Source: Acidobacteriota bacterium (GTDB lineage: Bacteria > Acidobacteriota > Blastocatellia > Pyrinomonadales > Pyrinomonadaceae). From it: DNA of 57,744 bases. Location: positions 1 through 57,744 of the forward strand of contig JAEZIT010000094.1 in assembly GCA_023436495.1 (NCBI GenBank), written 5' to 3'. Made by a program: the position numbers and the translations under genes. Below are positions 17,172 through 25,875 of this stretch, in pieces. The notes under the pieces were generated by a model. It ran no database searches. It saw only the letters and a program-made list of their open reading frames with translations, and was not told the origin of the DNA. Numbering within the stretch: position 1 is the first letter of the stretch; each line of letters begins with the position of its first letter.

Positions 17172-19013
17172 ATGAGACTTATTAAGACACATATCACACT
17201 ATTTCTCTGCACGTTCATGTTTCTGAACGTAGTCTCCAGTGCCCAAACGTATGCAGAAATGGACGCCGAGGCTGTCGCAGCGGGTCAGAGACTATGGGAA
17301 AGTAATTTTCTTGATCCGATAGGGAAGAAATTTATCGCCGAGTTCGACGCGGGGAATTACGGAAAGGCAATAGAAGAAGCGAACAATTTTTTGGCATATG
17401 CCCCGGAGGCGCATGGCGGTATTCAGTTGTTGCGAGGGCGGGCGCACCTCGCTCTGTACACGAGTACCGGCGATCACAAACACTTTACGAAGGCTCGTGC
17501 CGACTTACTTTACGCGATCGAGAACAAGCCCGAGGACGTATGGAATCGCCTCTACCTGGGCGACCTGTACTTCGCCGCTAAGCTTGGTCTCGAAGCGAAC
17601 CGTGAATATTCAAAGGCCCTCGCGATGGACCCTGCTTCCCTTCCCGCACTAAGAGGCAAGGCCGCTGCTGCATACTTCGCACGCGACATGCAAGGCTGTG
17701 TGAACGCCATCAAGGGCGTGATGGCACATCCGGACTATAAAAAGGACAACGATGCGTGGTACCACTTGCGGATCGGCCAGTGCTACGCGTCGCTCGGCGA
17801 CAAGGCAAACGCCAAGCAGAATTTCGAAAAGGCCGTAACGCTGCAGCCGGGCTGGAAAGCCTCGTGGGTCTATATGGCTTTCGCCAAGGACGGCTACACC
17901 TGCAAACCCGCCGGGCGAAACGAGCCTGACAAACCATTCGAAAAATACGTGCATCATCTGCGCGCCTACCACTGCCCGGGCGGCGGCGCAATCTCGCTTT
18001 TTAGTGTCGAGAAAGAAGACCCGAATTTGAGAGACGACGGCCTGTTTCACGAGACCGAGTTCAAGCGCGTGGTGAATCAGGCCGGGTATTCCGAATCACT
18101 TACGTACGAAAATGCCCGGTGGTTTTACGGCGACGCGATGTTCTGGCTCGAATCAGCCCGCAGACAAGGGAAGCCGTTCGAGATGAAGGCCCACAACGAG
18201 TACCTCGAGGTCCTCAACCACGCGATCAATACCGAGGCGGGCGATAGCAGCGACCGGAATGCCCCGGATTACCGCGCCCTTGCCCGCTATGAGCGTGCGA
18301 AACTCCTGCTAGCTCATCCCGATAAGCAGATCAAGCTCCTCGCCTGGAAAGAACAGGGCATTTTGTCCAATATTCCTGCCGCCGAATATTCCGGAAAGAG
18401 CGTCGCAAACAACGGAGCGGACGTGAAGACCCGCATAATCCGCGGCCGCGTCTATTCGGAGGTGAAGGGCAACCATCGTGCGGCCGTTCAGGAGTTCGAC
18501 GCGGCAGCGAATATTCTCAAGACGGCTTACGGCACTACCGCGACCGCCGCCGACGCACCGCTCCGGGCCGAACTTCTTTGGCGGAAGGGCGATGAATTGG
18601 CCAGACTCGGCGAATTCGACACGGCCGCCGTTGCCTTTATGGATTCCTTGGGGATCGACCCGGAGAATGCCGACGCGATCGAGGGATTAGAGCGAATAAG
18701 GACCAATCCCGCGATCGCCGGCAATCCCGCCGCCGCCGCTAAGGCCTATGAGCTAGCGATGATGGCCCGCATCAACGCGGTCTCGGTGAGAGTGAACCAA
18801 GCATACGCGGAATTGGCGACCTATCGCGGGAAAAGCGCGTTATGTTCGGCCGCACGCACGTTCAACGACATTGTGACGAAGGAGCGCGGAAAACTCACAT
18901 CCCTCGCCGGATCGATCCGTTACGGGACCAAGGTAGGCGAACATTACACCAACACGCTCAAAGAGGTGGAGAACGTCCTAAAAGCGACTAGTTCGGGCCT
19001 CGGCGGCTGTTGA
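17172..19013 (+). CDS. secreted TPR-repeat protein
   Basis: The 613-residue protein has an N-terminal signal peptide (MRLIKTHITLFLCTFMFLNVVSSAQTYA). Tetratricopeptide units follow: NYGKAIEEANNFLAYAPEA, a DLLYAIENKPEDVWNRLYLGDLYFAAKLGLEANREYSKALAMDP pair, WYHLRIGQCYASLGDKANAKQNFEKAVTLQPGW, and AAVAFMDSLGIDPENADAIEGL. The C-terminal 100 residues are helical with two cysteines (ALCSAARTF and the terminal GGC). TPRs mediate protein contacts; the partner is unknown. The next gene, also a secreted TPR protein, follows closely, so the two probably act together. Confidence 0.75.
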   Translation: MRLIKTHITLFLCTFMFLNVVSSAQTYAEMDAEAVAAGQRLWESNFLDPIGKKFIAEFDAGNYGKAIEEANNFLAYAPEAHGGIQLLRGRAHLALYTSTGDHKHFTKARADLLYAIENKPEDVWNRLYLGDLYFAAKLGLEANREYSKALAMDPASLPALRGKAAAAYFARDMQGCVNAIKGVMAHPDYKKDNDAWYHLRIGQCYASLGDKANAKQNFEKAVTLQPGWKASWVYMAFAKDGYTCKPAGRNEPDKPFEKYVHHLRAYHCPGGGAISLFSVEKEDPNLRDDGLFHETEFKRVVNQAGYSESLTYENARWFYGDAMFWLESARRQGKPFEMKAHNEYLEVLNHAINTEAGDSSDRNAPDYRALARYERAKLLLAHPDKQIKLLAWKEQGILSNIPAAEYSGKSVANNGADVKTRIIRGRVYSEVKGNHRAAVQEFDAAANILKTAYGTTATAADAPLRAELLWRKGDELARLGEFDTAAVAFMDSLGIDPENADAIEGLERIRTNPAIAGNPAAAAKAYELAMMARINAVSVRVNQAYAELATYRGKSALCSAARTFNDIVTKERGKLTSLAGSIRYGTKVGEHYTNTLKEVENVLKATSSGLGGC

Positions 19014-19083
19014 TCAATTGCAACCTTTAAGTAGTATTATAAATCAGACCGTTCAACCCGTTTCCTTACGAATAACGACCTAT

Positions 19084-21075
19084 ATGCGAATAACGTTACT
19101 TATCCTGGCAGTCTTGCTGTGTGTAACTGCGGCGTTTTCTCAGCCTGGTGCTGACATTGCGGCAATGATCGATAAGGGTGAGCTGGATGCGGCAGCGGCG
19201 CGTATCGAGGCGGTCCTAAAGGCGCGACCGAACGATCTGGCCACGCTTACGCAAAAGGTCCGACTTCTGGTCATCAAGACACAGTATGCCGAAACGGAAA
19301 CGCTGGCTAACCGCATCATCACCCGCGATCCAAAGAACAAGATCGCATTGAATGCCCGCGGCGTCGCAAAACGTGACGGGAAAAAGGATTTCACCGGGGC
19401 CCTCTCCGATTTTGACAAGGCTCTCGCACTCGACAGCGAATATCCGCAGGCTTCGTTCAACCGTGCCTTTACCCTCTACGCCGGAAAGCTGGGCACAAAG
19501 AGCGAGGTCCTGGACGCCCTCTCCTCCGCGATCGAGATCAATCCGGAAAACGCCACGGCCCGTGCACTTCGCGGCCGATTGTTCAATGAATTCGGCAGAT
19601 ATAAGCTGGCGCTCCTCGACCTCAATAAAGCTCTTTCTATAAACAAGGACCTGCCGGTTTATGCAGACACGGCATATTCCCAACTTTTGCTCTACGTCGG
19701 CGGTGACAGATCGGTGTTTTCCGGTCTCGCGAACGACGTTGAGACCGCTCTGCGTGTAAATCCGTCTGATGCGACCGCCCTCGCGATCCGTTCGCTCGTC
19801 AAGTTTGCCCGCAGCGACAAAGCAGGAGCGGAGACCGACGCTCAAAAGGCATTTCAGATCGACGCCAACAACTACCTCGCGCGTATGGCTCTCGGCTACG
19901 TCAAACGCTTGAATAAAGACCTTGCCGGCGCATTTGATGAGTTTGAAGCCGCCTATAAGATCGTGCCGAACAGCACGTGGGCCCTGGATGACCTTTTCAG
20001 AGCGGCGGGGGAAGCCAAAGACACCTACCCAAAGGCAGCCGCTGCCTATCGTGAAGTGCTCGGAAGCACGATTACGAGAGAACAGCAGCGGGTCGAGATC
20101 CTAAAGGCCGCCGTCGAAGATGAACCGTGGAACTACGACACCTATGACCGGCTGGACAAAGGGTGGACCGGGCTGTACCGGTTACTTAGCAAAACTGACG
20201 AGCGATCCCCTAACCCGCCGGAACAAAAAGCGGAAATGAAAGCAATGAGGGATTACTGGTACTCCCTCCACGCGAAAAGCCCGAAGAATGTTTGCGCCGG
20301 CTATTTCAAATACAGCTATATAGATTTGGATGCGAACGGGTTATATCGTGAAAGCAGCAAGAAGTCTGACTCCTTTAAATTGAATTATCTCAAAGGCGAG
20401 TTGGCCAATTACGACGGAACGAACGGAGCCGAGTGCGCCGCTCGTGTCGCCCTGAATATCTCCGGGCTCCACAACTTGTTTTACTCGACGTCGGTATACG
20501 ACCCTGCCCTTGCGAAACAGTTCGCAGAGCGGTCCAAGCAAATCAAAGCAGACCTCAAAAACGATCCGAACACTGTCGATGGTGCGGGTTCGACCGCTGA
20601 AGAATCGCTGAATAACATCGCATACTGGAAGGCTCAGGACGATGCATGGAAAAAAGACCTTGAACGAATGAAGCAGAGCGGGACATCGTCGGAAGGCGGT
20701 TCGGGGTCGGGGAGGCGCAGCGGCGTCGATCCTGCAAAAGAACGGGCCGCGATTTCCGCCTACGAGCGCATCCACCCGCAGATCGAACGGCTTGGCGAGC
20801 AGATCATCAGCGCCGCCGGCAAGGTCCAGAGCGGCGGATCGCTGTCGTTCACATACAAAGGTACACGCCAACGTATAAACAATCTTCAGCGCCAAATGGT
20901 AGATATCTACTACAAGTTCATAGAGGTGCACGGCCCCAACCTGCCCGGCTCGCTTGCAAAACACCTTAAATCCGATGTCAGCCGTGCGGGCAACCTCCGC
21001 AATGACTACAGCACAGGCGAGTCGTATGTGGCCAACGGCGCGTGCTCGAACGGATGGAACGGATACGGATGCTAG
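19084..21075 (+). CDS. secreted TPR-repeat protein
   Basis: The protein of about 663 residues starts with a signal peptide (MRITLLILAVLLCVTAAFSQPG). TPR-type helices follow up to about residue 330: ALSDFDKALALDSEYPQASFNRAFTLY, ALSSAIEINPENATARALRGRLFNEFGRYKLALLDLNKALSINKD and AQKAFQIDANNYLARMALGYV. A Ser/Gly-rich hinge (SGTSSEGGSGSGRRSG) precedes a C-terminal helical region ending in GACSNGWNGYGC. An in-frame ATG at 19018 would place 22 residues before the signal, so 19084 is chosen. It lies directly downstream of the other TPR gene and resembles it in layout, including cysteines at the C-terminus. Confidence 0.75.
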   Translation: MRITLLILAVLLCVTAAFSQPGADIAAMIDKGELDAAAARIEAVLKARPNDLATLTQKVRLLVIKTQYAETETLANRIITRDPKNKIALNARGVAKRDGKKDFTGALSDFDKALALDSEYPQASFNRAFTLYAGKLGTKSEVLDALSSAIEINPENATARALRGRLFNEFGRYKLALLDLNKALSINKDLPVYADTAYSQLLLYVGGDRSVFSGLANDVETALRVNPSDATALAIRSLVKFARSDKAGAETDAQKAFQIDANNYLARMALGYVKRLNKDLAGAFDEFEAAYKIVPNSTWALDDLFRAAGEAKDTYPKAAAAYREVLGSTITREQQRVEILKAAVEDEPWNYDTYDRLDKGWTGLYRLLSKTDERSPNPPEQKAEMKAMRDYWYSLHAKSPKNVCAGYFKYSYIDLDANGLYRESSKKSDSFKLNYLKGELANYDGTNGAECAARVALNISGLHNLFYSTSVYDPALAKQFAERSKQIKADLKNDPNTVDGAGSTAEESLNNIAYWKAQDDAWKKDLERMKQSGTSSEGGSGSGRRSGVDPAKERAAISAYERIHPQIERLGEQIISAAGKVQSGGSLSFTYKGTRQRINNLQRQMVDIYYKFIEVHGPNLPGSLAKHLKSDVSRAGNLRNDYSTGESYVANGACSNGWNGYGC

Positions 21076-21173
21076 CGTCGCCCGCCGAACCGGTACAAGT
21101 TCACCGCGGCACAGCCGAATAATCTCGTTCAGACAGCGACCTAAGCGTGGCCGGTTCCTGAAACTAAAACACC

Positions 21174-21830
21174 ATGAAGAAGATTGGATTCCTCGTTATT
21201 GTTACTATTCTATTTGCGGCAAACTTCGCTTCGGCCCAGAGTGGCGACGAGAAGATCGATAAGCTTATAGAAGAATTTGCCAAAGACGACAAATTCCTTG
21301 AGCGGGACAAGAACTCGAAAAAACCCGGTGCTGCAGCGGCGAAATTTGATTCGACTAAGATAATGCTGAACCGCGGCTGGAAAGCCGTCGTTTTGGGGGC
21401 ATCGCGCAGCGAGATAATCACCGCCCTCGGACAGCCCTCAAGCGAAAGAATGGATCGCGGCGAAATGAAGCCGATACTGATCTATAGCGAAAAAGGCATA
21501 GTCGTCTGGCTCAAGGAAGGTAATGACGGAAAGGCGGTCAAGATCTTGTTCTTTGACGATGTCGAGCCGAACAACCCCGCTAACGTCGAGCAATTCACAT
21601 TCTTCGGCGGCAAAGATCTCGTTAAACCCAAGGGCGGCATCTTCAGCCCTGGAAAAACCGCGTGGCGTTCGAGCCTCGTCGAGACGGTCGCCGCATACGG
21701 GAAGCCTGACAGCCAAACCAAGATAGATGAATTCGGTGTGGCCGTGACTCTCATGAAATACGGTGAGACCAACTTCTACTTCCGCGACGAAAAGCTGTTC
21801 AAGATCGCCCTGATCTCGCGGGATTATTAG
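21174..21830 (+). CDS. secreted hypothetical protein with a repeated sheet motif
   Basis: The 218-residue protein has a signal peptide (MKKIGFLVIVTILFAANFASAQ) and a charged helix (DEKIDKLIEEFAKDDKFLERDKNSKKPG). Two similar blocks follow: GWKAVVLGASRSEIITALGQPSSERMDRG...ILIYSEKGIVVWL, and FSPGKTAWRSSLVETVAAYGKPDSQTKIDEF...LMKYGETNFYF. The 'xLGxPxSxxxxxxxxxLxYxxxGxxFxF' pattern resembles small SmpA/OmlA-like folds, but this is only a similarity of style. It probably belongs with the two TPR genes upstream. Confidence 0.6.
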   Translation: MKKIGFLVIVTILFAANFASAQSGDEKIDKLIEEFAKDDKFLERDKNSKKPGAAAAKFDSTKIMLNRGWKAVVLGASRSEIITALGQPSSERMDRGEMKPILIYSEKGIVVWLKEGNDGKAVKILFFDDVEPNNPANVEQFTFFGGKDLVKPKGGIFSPGKTAWRSSLVETVAAYGKPDSQTKIDEFGVAVTLMKYGETNFYFRDEKLFKIALISRDY

Positions 21831-21907
21831 CCCCTTCTTGGACGTCGCTCCCGGCTCTGTCACCCGCAGCGACACTTCCGCGCAATTGCCCCAAAACAAA
21901 TCTATGA

Positions 21908-21953
21908 AACCATTCGGTTGCGCTTGACATATGCAACCTTTCGGTTGCATAGT
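21908..21953 (+). promoter_or_regulatory. promoter with overlapping ArsR-type operator
   Basis: TTGACA (21924-21929) and CATAGT (21948-21953), spaced by 18 bases, form a probable promoter. A perfect palindrome TATGCAACC-N4-GGTTGCATA (21930-21951) fills the space between the boxes. A second AACC-N4-GGTT (21908-21919) lies 27 bases upstream. This is where an autorepressor would bind. The predicted start near 21960 leaves only a few bases before the ATG at 21967. Confidence 0.65.
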
Positions 21954-21966
21954 TGTGCTCGCAGTT

Positions 21967-22302
21967 ATGAAAAGGGATGTCTTTCAAGCCATTGCCGACC
22001 CGACGCGGAGGGCGATCATCGCGTTGATCGCGTTACAGGCGATGACGCCGAACGCGATCGCGGAGCATTTCGATACTTCGCGGCAGGCGGTCTCGAAGCA
22101 CCTTCGAATACTTACCGAATGCGAGCTTGTTCACCAGGAACAACGCGGGCGGGAGATCTACTATTCGCTTGAGATCGAAAAAATGAAAGAGATCGATGAA
22201 TGGCTCGAGCAATACAGAAAGATTTGGGAAAGCCGTTTTGAGCAGCTCGACACGCTGCTTTCAGAGTTAAAACAACAAGAGAAAAAGGAGCTAAAGAAAT
22301 GA
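21967..22302 (+). CDS. ArsR-family winged-helix repressor
   Basis: The 111-residue protein starts MKRDVFQAIADPTRRAIIALIALQ. The recognition helix is TSRQAVSKHLRIL, followed by the wing GRE...YYSL, and a WLEQYRKIWESRFEQLDTLL tail. It is the ArsR subtype commonly encoded upstream of SRPBCC (AHSA1) genes. No CxC metal site is present, so it is probably not a metal sensor. The in-frame ATG at 21931 lies inside the palindromic operator and is rejected as a start. The stop overlaps the next gene by four bases, indicating an operon with the SRPBCC, RibD-C and DUF1801 genes. Confidence 0.88.
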   Translation: MKRDVFQAIADPTRRAIIALIALQAMTPNAIAEHFDTSRQAVSKHLRILTECELVHQEQRGREIYYSLEIEKMKEIDEWLEQYRKIWESRFEQLDTLLSELKQQEKKELKK

Positions 22303-22793
22303 AACCTGCAGAAGTGAGCACACCGTCGGATCAGGAAGTATTAATTAAACGGAGCTTCGATGCTCCGGCACCGCTGGTCTGGCGGGCATACACCGAGCCC
22401 GAGTTGATGCGCCGATGGCTAACCGCCATGCCGGGGTGGTCGATGCCGGTATGCGAGATGTCCACTGACGTCGGCGGCAAGTATCGCTGGCGCTGGCGCG
22501 ATGATGAGAACGGCGTCGAATTTGGATTTACGGGAGAGATGCTCGAGGTCGCGCCGCATTCAAAGATCGTACATACGCAAGTTTATGATCCGGGAAACAT
22601 GGGCGGATCAATGGGAGACGGCGCGTCTATCATCACAGTCACGTTCAACGAAACGGAAGGTATCACGAACGTGGCAACCCTGATCAAGTTCGCGTCGAAA
22701 GCCGATCGCGATGCGGCGGTCTCCACCGGCATGACCGAGGGAATGGAGATGAGTTATAAGCAGCTCGACGAAATGCTTACCGAGGTGAAATAG
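22299..22793 (+). CDS. SRPBCC (AHSA1-like) protein
   Basis: The 164-residue product has the AHSA1/START-like sequence: IKRSFDAPAPLVWRAYTEPELMRRWL, GGKYRWRWRD, FGFTGEMLEVAPHSKIVHTQ and the C-terminal helix GMTEGMEMSYKQLDEML. These proteins form a helix-grip cavity that binds small hydrophobic ligands; the ligand is unknown. It is the second gene of the ArsR operon and is followed eight bases later by a paralogue. Confidence 0.85.
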   Translation: MKPAEVSTPSDQEVLIKRSFDAPAPLVWRAYTEPELMRRWLTAMPGWSMPVCEMSTDVGGKYRWRWRDDENGVEFGFTGEMLEVAPHSKIVHTQVYDPGNMGGSMGDGASIITVTFNETEGITNVATLIKFASKADRDAAVSTGMTEGMEMSYKQLDEMLTEVK

Positions 22794-22800
22794 CAAACAG

Positions 22801-23283
22801 ATGGAATTTATCGTCAACAAAGAGACAAAGACCGTCTTGATCACGGAAGAATTTGACGCGGAACGCGACTTGGTATGGGACGCTTATACCAAGCCGGAGT
22901 TGCTGGACAAATGGTGGGCGCCGAAGCCGTGGATATCGCGAACGAAGGCCATGGACTTCCGTGAGGGCGGCCGCCGTTTCTACGCGATGGTCAGCCCCGA
23001 AGGCCAGGAACATTGGTCGATCCAGAAATATACGTCCATTACCCCAAAGACCAACTTCAAATTATTCAACGCCTTCGCCGATGAGAACGAAAACCCCGAT
23101 CTTCCCGGTTCGGATTGGGATCTGAATTTCATCGAGCAAGATGGCAGGACAAAGGTCAGTATCTCTATCTATAACGAATCCCTCGAACGCCTGGAGAAAA
23201 TGATCGAAATGGGCTTTAAGGAAGGGTTCACGATGACGACCGGCCAGCTGAAGGAATTGCTCAAAGGATTGTCGGGGCAATAA
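22801..23283 (+). CDS. SRPBCC (AHSA1-like) protein
   Basis: The 160-residue product shows the same fold as its upstream neighbour: ITEEFDAERDLVWDAYTKPELLDKWWAPKPW, GGRRFYAMVSPEGQEHW and the C-terminal helix EMGFKEGFTMTTGQLKELL. It begins eight bases after the first SRPBCC gene and 21 bases before the RibD-C gene. The tandem pair under an ArsR regulator is a common arrangement; the ligand and role are not known. Confidence 0.85.
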   Translation: MEFIVNKETKTVLITEEFDAERDLVWDAYTKPELLDKWWAPKPWISRTKAMDFREGGRRFYAMVSPEGQEHWSIQKYTSITPKTNFKLFNAFADENENPDLPGSDWDLNFIEQDGRTKVSISIYNESLERLEKMIEMGFKEGFTMTTGQLKELLKGLSGQ

Positions 23284-23303
23284 GAAATCGATGCTCAAGA
23301 ATT

Positions 23304-23906
23304 ATGAGAAAACTAACAGCATGTGAATTTATGACGCTCGATGGTGTCATACAGAATGAGGAACACGACGGCGACGGGTTCAAATGGGGCGGGTGGTTTT
23401 TCCCGTTTGCTGACGAGGTAACGGGTGCAGTGGTGCGAGAGCGGCTTGCCAAGCCCGTCGATCTGTTATTGGGCCGCAAGACATTCGAAGGATGGGAATC
23501 GTACTGGCCCACACATTCGAGCTTTTGGCCGAACGTCATGACCGCGACGAAGTACGTCGCCTCGAACACCCGCGATTCCAGCGATTGGCAGCCCAGCGTT
23601 TTTCTGAACGGCGACCTCGTAGAACAGGTCAGCGAGTTAAAACTGGCCGAAGGCCCAGACATTCACGCATTCGGAAGCGCGGATATGCTCCAGACGCTCT
23701 TCAAAGCGGACCTTGTCGACGCACTGGAGCTGATGATCATTCCCATCACGCTCGGTCAGGGCAAACGCCTCTTTCAGGATGGCACCATTCCCGCGGCCTT
23801 TAAGGTCACGAGCAGCCAAGTCGCGCCCAAAGGTATAATCTGCGTAACCTACGAACGCGATGGCGACGTGAAGAGCGGGGCACCTCAGATAAAAGAGGAC
23901 GAATGA
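23304..23906 (+). CDS. dihydrofolate-reductase-like (RibD C-terminal) protein
   Basis: The 200-residue protein starts MRKLTACEFMTLDGVIQ and has LLLGRKTFEGWESYWP, ATKYVASNTRDSSDW, EGPDIHAFGSADMLQTLFKADLVDALELMIIPITLGQGKRLF and a C-terminal strand. These are the marks of the RibD_C/DHFR-like family of NAD(P)H reductases. It lacks the deaminase half needed for riboflavin synthesis, so it is a stand-alone reductase of unknown substrate. The ATGA overlap with the next gene supports co-translation. Confidence 0.85.
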   Translation: MRKLTACEFMTLDGVIQNEEHDGDGFKWGGWFFPFADEVTGAVVRERLAKPVDLLLGRKTFEGWESYWPTHSSFWPNVMTATKYVASNTRDSSDWQPSVFLNGDLVEQVSELKLAEGPDIHAFGSADMLQTLFKADLVDALELMIIPITLGQGKRLFQDGTIPAAFKVTSSQVAPKGIICVTYERDGDVKSGAPQIKEDE

Positions 23907-24340
23907 ACGTACAAAAACAGATCGACGAGTATTTTGGCATCCACCCGGAACCAAAGCGCGGTGAATTGCAAGATTTGCACCACATGATTCTAACGGTGAA
24001 TCCGAAATGTAAATTATGGTTCCTGGACGGCAAGAACGAGGAAGGCAAGGTCGTTTCAAACCCAAACGTCGGCTACGGAGCCTACACAATTACATACGCC
24101 GATGGATCGACCAGAGAGTTTTATCAGATCGGTTTGAGCGCGAACAAAACCGGGATCTCCGTCTATATCCTTGGTGTCGATGACAAGAAATACCTGGCCG
24201 CGACCTTCGGAAAAAATCTGGGCAAGGCAACCGTTACTGGGTATTGCATCAGGTTCAAAACTCTAAAAGATATAAACACTGAAATACTTAAAGCGGCAAT
24301 ACGACATGGGTTTGAAACAAGTCAGGACCGGGAGCGGTAG
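23903..24340 (+). CDS. DUF1801-like protein
   Basis: The 145-residue protein begins VQKQIDEYFGIHPEPKRGELQDLHHMILTVNP and contains LWFLDGKN...NVGYGAYTITYADGSTREFYQIGLSANKTGISVYILG. It ends with IRFKTLKDINTEILKAAIRHGFE. This is the DUF1801/YdhG-like pattern, which often accompanies SRPBCC genes in ArsR operons. Function is unknown. It is the last gene of the cluster that starts at the ArsR promoter. Confidence 0.8.
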   Translation: MNVQKQIDEYFGIHPEPKRGELQDLHHMILTVNPKCKLWFLDGKNEEGKVVSNPNVGYGAYTITYADGSTREFYQIGLSANKTGISVYILGVDDKKYLAATFGKNLGKATVTGYCIRFKTLKDINTEILKAAIRHGFETSQDRER

Positions 24341-24407
24341 CGCCTGGGTTCTAATGCGGTGAGGATGGTGAAATGTGGAACGAGAGGAATTTAGGAGGCA
24401 TGCAAGT

Positions 24408-25340
24408 ATGTTAACAACGAGCATGGTGACAAGTTACCCGACTTTGATTAGGAGTAAACGAACCCAGCCGCTATCGATTCCGGTTCTAACCCTATCAATG
24501 CTCTTGACGGTGCTTCTGTCGGGTGTCGTATCGGCTCAACAAAAGCCGGTTACCGGCTATGCGCCGGTCAATGGTCTCAAAATGTATTACGAGATCCACG
24601 GCAGCGGCGAGCCGGTGGTGTTGCTCCACGGCGCGTTCATGGCGATCTCTGGCGACTGGAACGATTGGATAAGCGAACTCGCCAAAACGCGTAAAGTGAT
24701 CGCCGTCGAGATGCAGGGCCACGGCCGCACGGGCGACATCAATCGCGACATAACTTATGAAAACCTCGCCGACGATGTAGCAGGGCTGCTCGATCATCTT
24801 AAGACCCCGAACGCGGACATCGTCGGTTACAGCTTGGGCGGCGGCGTTGCTATCCAGACTGCGATCCGCCATCCGGAAAAAGTGCGAAAGGTCGTCAGCA
24901 TCTCGGCACCCTACGCTCGCGACGGGTGGGTCAAGGAAGCGAACGACCTCTGGCCGACATTTTCGTGGGAAATGTTCAAAGGAACGCCGATGGAAGCCGA
25001 ATACAAACGCCTGAGCCCGACGCCCGACAAATTCCCGGATTTTGTAAATCACATCAAAGCGACGGCTATGAGACCGTATGACTTCGGCGCCGACAAACTC
25101 AAAGCGACCAAGGCTCCGATGTTCTTCATCTTCGGCGACGCCGATGGCGTGAGGCTCGATCACATCGCGGAAATGTACCGTCTAAAGGGAGGCGGCAACA
25201 CCCATGGCGACATGCATCCCCGCTCGGCATCGAGATTGGCAATCCTGCCCGATTCGACGCACGTTACCCTGATGAACCGTAGACGCACGATCATCCCGAT
25301 GGTGAATGACTTTCTCGATGCCAAGGCGCAAGCGCAGTAG
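24408..25340 (+). CDS. secreted alpha/beta hydrolase
   Basis: The protein of about 310 residues has a long N-terminal region ending in a signal or anchor (IPVLTLSMLLTVLLSGVVSAQ). The alpha/beta-hydrolase core has the oxyanion region VVLLHGAFM, the nucleophile elbow VGYSLGGG, an acidic residue in FIFGDADGV and the catalytic His in LPDSTHVTLM. It is the proline-iminopeptidase/haloperoxidase-like branch. The substrate is unknown. AGGAGG at 24393-24398 fixes the ATG at 24408 rather than the one at 24375. Confidence 0.85.
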   Translation: MLTTSMVTSYPTLIRSKRTQPLSIPVLTLSMLLTVLLSGVVSAQQKPVTGYAPVNGLKMYYEIHGSGEPVVLLHGAFMAISGDWNDWISELAKTRKVIAVEMQGHGRTGDINRDITYENLADDVAGLLDHLKTPNADIVGYSLGGGVAIQTAIRHPEKVRKVVSISAPYARDGWVKEANDLWPTFSWEMFKGTPMEAEYKRLSPTPDKFPDFVNHIKATAMRPYDFGADKLKATKAPMFFIFGDADGVRLDHIAEMYRLKGGGNTHGDMHPRSASRLAILPDSTHVTLMNRRRTIIPMVNDFLDAKAQAQ

Positions 25341-25388
25341 ACGTATTTTGGATCGGCCGAGGCCGCACAATTTGATCTAAAATGAGTT

Positions 25389-25817
25389 ATGGACAAACTA
25401 GTGACACGGCAAACCCGGGAGACCGAATCCCTTAGAAAGGCGTACGCCGCGCTTAACAGCGGTGATATTGCCGGTTTTGTCGAAAATTTCGACCCGGATA
25501 TTGTACGGACCGAACATTTTGACTTTTCTTCAACCGGAACCTATCGCGGAATTGCCGCAGTTACGGAAAATGCGACTGAGGGCCGTTCGTCGTGGGCCGA
25601 GGGAGGCTGCGAACCGGAACGATTTGTGGTCGAGGGCGATAAAGCTATTGTATTCGTTCATGTTCGAGTAAGGCTCAAAGGTAGAACCGAATGGATCGAC
25701 GATCGCATAGTGGACGGCTTCCGGTTTCGCGATGGTAAAGTGATCGAATTTCGCTCGTTTTTGAAGGAGCACGAGGCGATGGAATGGGCAGGAATTGAGG
25801 CCCCGGAAACGAACTGA
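25389..25817 (+). CDS. NTF2-like (SnoaL/ketosteroid-isomerase fold) protein
   Basis: The 142-residue protein shows an NTF2-like layout: helix SLRKAYAALNSGDIAGFVENFDPDIV, then TYRGIAAVTENATEGRSSW, then the sheet DKAIVFVHVRVRLKGRTEWIDDRIVDGFRFRDGKVIEFRSF. The fold is used by isomerases, hydrolases and binding proteins, so the sequence does not define a reaction. It follows the secreted hydrolase by about 50 bases on the same strand. Confidence 0.78.
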   Translation: MDKLVTRQTRETESLRKAYAALNSGDIAGFVENFDPDIVRTEHFDFSSTGTYRGIAAVTENATEGRSSWAEGGCEPERFVVEGDKAIVFVHVRVRLKGRTEWIDDRIVDGFRFRDGKVIEFRSFLKEHEAMEWAGIEAPETN

Positions 25818-25875
25818 TTTCTGTCCCTTCAGGTGCGAAAGCGGCACCATCTAATCAATTGGAATTTAAAGGCTC

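Noticed and set aside
21931..21966. Earlier ATG (21931) as the start of the ArsR regulator
   Set aside because: It falls inside the palindromic operator and upstream of the predicted transcription start, and the added residues are not ArsR-like.
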